A DNA stretch of 64,000 bases, from contig JAHBTK010000005.1 of NCBI GenBank assembly GCA_019638625.1, forward strand, positions 372,001 through 436,000. The letters are read 5' to 3'. The stretch's first letter is position 1. Every line of letters begins with the position of its first letter. Both the position numbers and the translations under genes were made by a program. Of the stretch, positions 60,788-64,000 are shown piece by piece. The DNA is from Chitinophagaceae bacterium. Its GTDB lineage: Bacteria > Bacteroidota > Bacteroidia > Chitinophagales > Chitinophagaceae. Below the pieces are notes generated by a model. It did no database searches, had not been told where the DNA came from, and was given only the letters and a program-made list of their open reading frames with translations.

Positions 60788-60900
60788 TGATACCTGTTAT
60801 TTTATTGATTGCTTACTCTATTTAACAAGACACCATTACTCCGGTGCATTACGGATGTGGACGATATGCATAGGGATTGTGAATAAAAATCAAAAAAATC

Positions 60901-61782
60901 ATGTCGGGAATATTAGATTTAGTAGGAAATACTCCAATGGTTCAGTTGAAGTCGGTTTACAGCAGTAATGATGTAAGTATCTATTGTAAATTAGAAGGAA
61001 ACAACCCGGGTGGGAGCGTAAAAGACCGTGCCGCCTATGGAATGATAAAAGGGGCCCTGGACCGGGGTGAATTAAAGGAGGGTATCAGGCTGGTAGAAGC
61101 AACGAGTGGTAATACCGGCATAGCGCTTGCCATGATAGCCAGCCTTTTTGGTGTGGATATTGAACTGGTAATGCCGGAAGACGCCACCAGGGAACGGGTG
61201 CTGACCATGCGGGCGTTTGGCGCCAAAGTAACGCTGACGCCAAAGAAAAAAGCCATGGAAGGGGCGATCGATTATGCCACTGAACTGGTCAGGCAGGGAG
61301 GATACCTGATGCTGAATCAATTTGCCAACCCTGACAACCCGGGTATTCATTATAAGACTACCGGGCCGGAAATATGGAGGGATACCCATGGAACCATTAC
61401 GCATTTTGTTTCGTCTATGGGTACCACCGGTACCATTATGGGTGTTTCGGATTTTTTAAAAGAGCAGGATAAGAATATAGTAATTGCCGGCTGTCAGCCG
61501 ACAGAAAACTCCCAGATACCGGGTATAAGGAAATGGCCCGAAGCCTACCTGCCGAAAATATTCAACCGGTCGAAAATTGACCGGATCATTGAAGTGAGTG
61601 AAAAAGATGCCCGGACCATGACCAAAAGGCTAGCCAGAGAAGAAGGGATTTTTTGCGGGATGAGCAGTGGAGGAGCCGTTCATGCGGCGGTGGAGCTGGC
61701 TAAAACACTGGATAAAGGAGTGATTGTTTCCATAATTTGCGACAGGGGCGACCGGTATTTGTCTTCAGATTTATTTGATTGA
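60901..61782 (+). CDS. cysM: Cysteine synthase (CysM type)
   Basis: The 293-residue PLP enzyme has the Schiff-base Lys41 in NNPGGSVKDRAAYG. EATSGNTGIALAMIASLFG and the phosphate-binding SMGTTGTIMGVS are present, as is GISSGG-like GMSSGGAVHAA. NPGGSVKDR and the compact length favour CysM over CysK. It makes cysteine from O-acetylserine and sulfide or thiosulfate. The acetylserine-forming CysE is encoded eight bases downstream. The presumed 180-base leader contains the small Ser/Cys-rich ORF. Confidence 0.94.
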   Translation: MSGILDLVGNTPMVQLKSVYSSNDVSIYCKLEGNNPGGSVKDRAAYGMIKGALDRGELKEGIRLVEATSGNTGIALAMIASLFGVDIELVMPEDATRERVLTMRAFGAKVTLTPKKKAMEGAIDYATELVRQGGYLMLNQFANPDNPGIHYKTTGPEIWRDTHGTITHFVSSMGTTGTIMGVSDFLKEQDKNIVIAGCQPTENSQIPGIRKWPEAYLPKIFNRSKIDRIIEVSEKDARTMTKRLAREEGIFCGMSSGGAVHAAVELAKTLDKGVIVSIICDRGDRYLSSDLFD

Positions 61783-61790
61783 TACCAAAT

Positions 61791-62639
61791 ATGACTACCA
61801 TGTTAGTGAAAAATAATATTAGCCTTCTCCGGCATATTATTCAGAATATCCACGACAGGTTCCGCAGCGAATTACATCCTATTCCGCATAACAGCGAAAC
61901 CCGGAAATGGATCAACAACCTGTTTGCTTTCTTATTCCCGATGGAATCGAATAAAATATATAAAGAACATGAAATAGAGCAATTGCAGGAGGATCTGCGT
62001 CACCTGCTTTTTCCTGTTCTGGGCGAAACAGGGCGGGCGGGAGAGATCATTGACCTGTTTTTTGAAAAGTTGCCGGATATATATGAAGAACTGCACAGGG
62101 ATGCCATACGGATCCTCCATTTTGATCCGGCGGCCCATTCTATTGAAGAAGTGCTTGCTGCTTATCCGGGTTTCTTTGCTATTGCCATTCACCGGTTTTC
62201 CCATGAGTTGTACCTGATGAAAGTGCCTGTTCTTCCGCGGCTTTTTTCAGAGTATGCGCACAGCGTTACGGGAATAGATATCAATCCCGGCGCCACGATC
62301 GGCAAGGGGTTTTTTATTGACCATGGTACCGGGGTGGTTATTGGTGAAACCTGTATTATCGGCAATAATGTGAAGATCTACCAGGGGGTAACCCTGGGCG
62401 CCCTGAGTGTATCCAAGGAACTGGCGGATGTAAAACGCCACCCGACGGTGGAAGATAACGTGATCATTTATTCCGGAACCACCATCCTGGGGGGAAATAC
62501 CATTATTGGCCGCGACTCTATCATCGGCGGTAACGTGTGGCTTACGGAAAGTGTACCGCCTTATTCACTGGTGTACCATAAAAGTGAAGTGAAAGTGAGA
62601 AGTAATACCGGTCTGGAAGGCATTGATTTTGTTATATAG
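61791..62639 (+). CDS. cysE: Serine O-acetyltransferase
   Basis: From ATG 61791 the protein has 282 residues, placing the gene eight bases after cysM; a TTG at 61779 would overlap it. An N-terminal helical domain (to about 160) precedes the left-handed beta-helix with hexapeptide repeats: VTGIDINPGATIGKGFFIDHGTGVVIGETCIIGNNVKIYQGVTLGALS. The catalytic His and Asp lie in FFIDHGTG. It acetylates serine to O-acetylserine for cysteine synthase. The longer N-terminal domain matches the EpsC-type subgroup. Confidence 0.92.
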   Translation: MTTMLVKNNISLLRHIIQNIHDRFRSELHPIPHNSETRKWINNLFAFLFPMESNKIYKEHEIEQLQEDLRHLLFPVLGETGRAGEIIDLFFEKLPDIYEELHRDAIRILHFDPAAHSIEEVLAAYPGFFAIAIHRFSHELYLMKVPVLPRLFSEYAHSVTGIDINPGATIGKGFFIDHGTGVVIGETCIIGNNVKIYQGVTLGALSVSKELADVKRHPTVEDNVIIYSGTTILGGNTIIGRDSIIGGNVWLTESVPPYSLVYHKSEVKVRSNTGLEGIDFVI

Positions 62640-62667
62640 TGTTATGTTAAATTTAAAATATCGTATA

Positions 62668-62713
62668 ATATGCCACGAATGCACGAATAAATATCCGTGC
62701 ATTCGTGGCATAT
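62668..62713. repeat. 18-bp perfect hairpin repeat
   Basis: ATATGCCACGAATGCACG and CGTGCATTCGTGGCATAT pair over 18 bases with a 10-base loop. It is 28 bases after cysE and could stop transcription weakly, but no T-run follows. A diverged, inverted relative lies after ompA. Confidence 0.8.
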
Positions 62714-62722
62714 CTAAAATGT

Positions 62723-62737
62723 AATACGTTTAACTTA
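62723..62737. repeat. Left member of a 15-bp inverted pair flanking ompA
   Basis: AATACGTTTAACTTA is the exact reverse complement of TAAGTTAAACGTATT at 63811-63825. It sits nine bases after the hairpin repeat. Confidence 0.75.
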
Positions 62738-62769
62738 ACAATAGTTGTATTTATCGCCCCCGGTTTTCC

Positions 62770-62777
62770 TATTTTTG
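62770..62777 (+). promoter_or_regulatory. -7 promoter element of the OmpA-like gene
   Basis: TATTTTTG matches TAnnTTTG, with TTG 22 bases earlier (62745-62747). The ATG is 45 bases downstream. Confidence 0.6.
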
Positions 62778-62822
62778 AGGTTTCGTTTCACACTGCCGGA
62801 AAGCGGTAAAAATCTCTATGTT

Positions 62823-63680
62823 ATGAAGTATATCCAATATTTGGTTCTAAGCCTTTTTATTTCGCCGGTCTTTTTTTCCTGTGTAGCCAAAAAGAAATTC
62901 CTGGAGGCAACCAATACCATCATGAGCCTTCGTCAGGACAGCACCCGGCTGGAGCATGAACTGGGCAACACCCGCAACAGCCTTAAAGAAACGCAGGAAC
63001 GGGTAGCCGAACTACAAAAAAAAGTGGAAGACCTGGGTTCCGCGAAATCATTGCGGGAGCAGGAACTGAACCAGGCACAAATGCAGTTGAGCAGCACCCG
63101 CGAGAAACTAAGCAGTACGGAGCAGCAACTCAGCAGCACCACGCTGACAGTGGAACAACAGCAAAAACGCCTGGAAGACCTGCAGCGGTTGATAGATCAG
63201 CAGAGAAGCGTGGTGGAAAACCTGCGGAAATCAATTGATAATGCGCTGGGGCAATACCGGGCCGAAGACCTGGATGTGTTTGTGAAGAATGGTAAGGTAT
63301 ATGTATCCCTGCAGGAAAAGCTGTTATTCAAATCCGGTAGTGCCGTGGTAGGCAAAGAAGGACAGGAGGCATTGGGGAAAATCGCGGACGTATTAAATAC
63401 CGACCCTAAAATACAGATAGTGGTGGAAGGGCATACAGACAGTATCCCTATCCGGAGAACTTTTGAAGACAACTGGGCTTTGAGCACCGCGCGGGCAGTT
63501 TCCATTGTACGCATTCTCACCAACGATTACAAAGTTGACCCGGCCAGGGTGATCGCTTCCGGACACAGTTATTTTGATCCGAAAGATACTAATGCGACAG
63601 CGGAAGGAAGAGCATTGAACCGCAGAACAGAGATCATCCTGTCTCCTAACCTGGATGAGTTGTACCGGCTGATGCAATAA
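62823..63680 (+). CDS. OmpA-family peptidoglycan-binding lipoprotein
   Basis: ATG 62823 gives 285 residues with lipobox FFSC (Cys20). A longer frame from 62745 has no signal. A coiled coil (about 25-150) with repeated SSTREKL/SSTEQQL-type heptads is followed by the OmpA_C domain: YVSLQEKLLFKSGSAVVGKEGQEAL, IVVEGHTDSIPI, DNWALSTARAVSIV and RRTEIILSPNL. The Asp and Arg that grip diaminopimelate are present. It anchors the outer membrane to the cell wall. It is monocistronic and flanked by inverted dispersed repeats. Confidence 0.92.
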   Translation: MKYIQYLVLSLFISPVFFSCVAKKKFLEATNTIMSLRQDSTRLEHELGNTRNSLKETQERVAELQKKVEDLGSAKSLREQELNQAQMQLSSTREKLSSTEQQLSSTTLTVEQQQKRLEDLQRLIDQQRSVVENLRKSIDNALGQYRAEDLDVFVKNGKVYVSLQEKLLFKSGSAVVGKEGQEALGKIADVLNTDPKIQIVVEGHTDSIPIRRTFEDNWALSTARAVSIVRILTNDYKVDPARVIASGHSYFDPKDTNATAEGRALNRRTEIILSPNLDELYRLMQ

Positions 63681-63702
63681 CAAAACAAATGCATTTTACC
63701 CG

Positions 63703-63731
63703 AGGCTGCCACAGGCAGCCTTTTGTATTTT
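63703..63731 (+). terminator. Rho-independent terminator of the OmpA-like gene
   Basis: AGGCTGCC and GGCAGCCT form an 8-bp stem with an ACA loop followed by TTTGTATTTT, 22 bases after the stop codon. Confidence 0.88.
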
Positions 63732-63810
63732 ATAAAACCGATATGGTATAAAGACGCCGACAAAGCCGGTAATAAAATGCCGGCCGGGAAAAGTGAAACC
63801 ATACTACGGC

Positions 63811-63920
63811 TAAGTTAAACGTATTGTGTTTTTACAATAGCCAAGAATGCCCGCCTGAATGACACAGTCGCCCGCCCGACTGAACACCGTTCGGGCGGGG
63901 CAGGCACGAATGTTTATTCG
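63811..63920. repeat. Inverted, diverged copy of the repeat left of ompA
   Basis: It starts with TAAGTTAAACGTATT, then CCAAGAATGCCCGCC. A hairpin follows (CCCGCCCGA/TCGGGCGGG, 63871-63899), then GCACGAATGTTTATTCGTGC. Read in reverse it aligns with the left copy, with about 50 extra bases in the middle. I find no gene in 63732-64000. Confidence 0.6.
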
Positions 63921-64000
63921 TGCACGATCGGTTTACTGAACACAAAAACATTTGCATACCAGGAAAAGATGCTGTTTTATTACTAAAGCCGCAGGTAAGT

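Larger units (their letters stand above)
60514..60900. other. 387-base gap containing the cysM promoter and leader ORF
   Basis: Apart from the promoter at 60710 and the 21-codon ORF at 60722, I see no gene here. A 157-codon frame on the plus strand (60495-60968) runs through nagB and cysM and is not supported. Between the leader stop and cysM (60788-60900) I find only weak short stems such as TCCG/CGGA at 60840-60855. Confidence 0.6.

Noticed and set aside
60788-60900. SAM or other riboswitch upstream of cysM
   Set aside because: No conserved riboswitch core or strong alternating stems are visible by eye; the leader-peptide reading explains the sequence better.
60495-60968. 157-codon frame spanning the nagB-cysM gap
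   Set aside because: It overlaps the starts of two secure genes, and its Cys/Leu-rich sequence shows no domain. The 21-codon ORF in another frame has a promoter and a context that fit better.
1-64000. CRISPR arrays, tRNA or rRNA genes, prophage
   Set aside because: No regularly spaced repeats, cloverleaf-like sequences, rRNA signatures or phage structural genes were seen on either strand.

Overview
The window reads as a chromosomal segment of a member of the Bacteroidota, most likely a Chitinophagaceae-type soil or plant bacterium. The grounds are a SusC/SusD pair driven by an ECF sigma factor and FecR, a TamB-like giant protein, CcmB/CcmC/CcmD, repeated promoter matches to the Bacteroidota -7 consensus TAnnTTTG, weak or absent Shine-Dalgarno sequences, and many lipoprotein signal peptides. 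The species assignment is inference. I see no rRNA, tRNA, CRISPR array, prophage or intact insertion sequence.

Region by region. 1-5200: 3' end of an EnvC-like gene, pdhA, a TPR membrane protein, ribH, an EVE-domain gene and a secreted esterase. 5198-9823: a minus-strand GMC dehydrogenase with a gluconate-2-dehydrogenase-subunit-3-like partner and a lipoprotein, divergent from a gluconokinase. 10-15.2 kb: two universal stress proteins, a repeat-rich gap, a DinB-family protein, a phosphohexomutase and a small glycogen-binding-type protein with a structured leader. 15.4-25.3 kb: a complete minus-strand polysaccharide-utilisation unit (sigma, FecR, SusC, SusD, GH30, SGNH hydrolase). 25.5-31.4 kb: two MbnP/MbnH-like pairs in mirror orientation, with a DsbD-N-like protein, a CDICGCG outer-membrane protein and a small cysteine protein, probably a copper or metal-handling locus. 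31.5-42.6 kb: a zinc-less sirtuin, a polytopic membrane protein, TamB, isoaspartyl peptidase, a DUF2490 protein and phosphocholine-type phospholipase C. 42.8-50.1 kb: a seven-gene nucleotide-sugar operon (dTDP-rhamnose, UDP-glucuronate/UDP-xylose, UDP-HexNAcA, DegT aminotransferase), divergent from kdtA. 50.2-56.7 kb: kdtA, a hypothetical gene, tdk, ccmB-ccmC-ccmD, glutamate dehydrogenase and queH.

56.7-58.5 kb is an AT-rich island with nested inverted repeats, a gene fragment, a frameshifted gene and a MORN/YwqK-type protein. 58.6-63.7 kb holds a NagB/PIG-L fusion, a cysM-cysE operon and an OmpA lipoprotein flanked by inverted copies of a dispersed repeat.

The observation I rate highest is upstream of cysM-cysE. 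A perfect TATATTTG promoter lies four bases before a 21-codon ORF rich in Ser and Cys, which looks like an (apparently leaderless) attenuator peptide for cysteine biosynthesis. Next come the mirrored MbnP/MbnH locus, a 16-bp perfect palindrome abutting the sigma-factor promoter, the cassette-like island near 57 kb, and a 14-bp hairpin inside the first codons of ribH.
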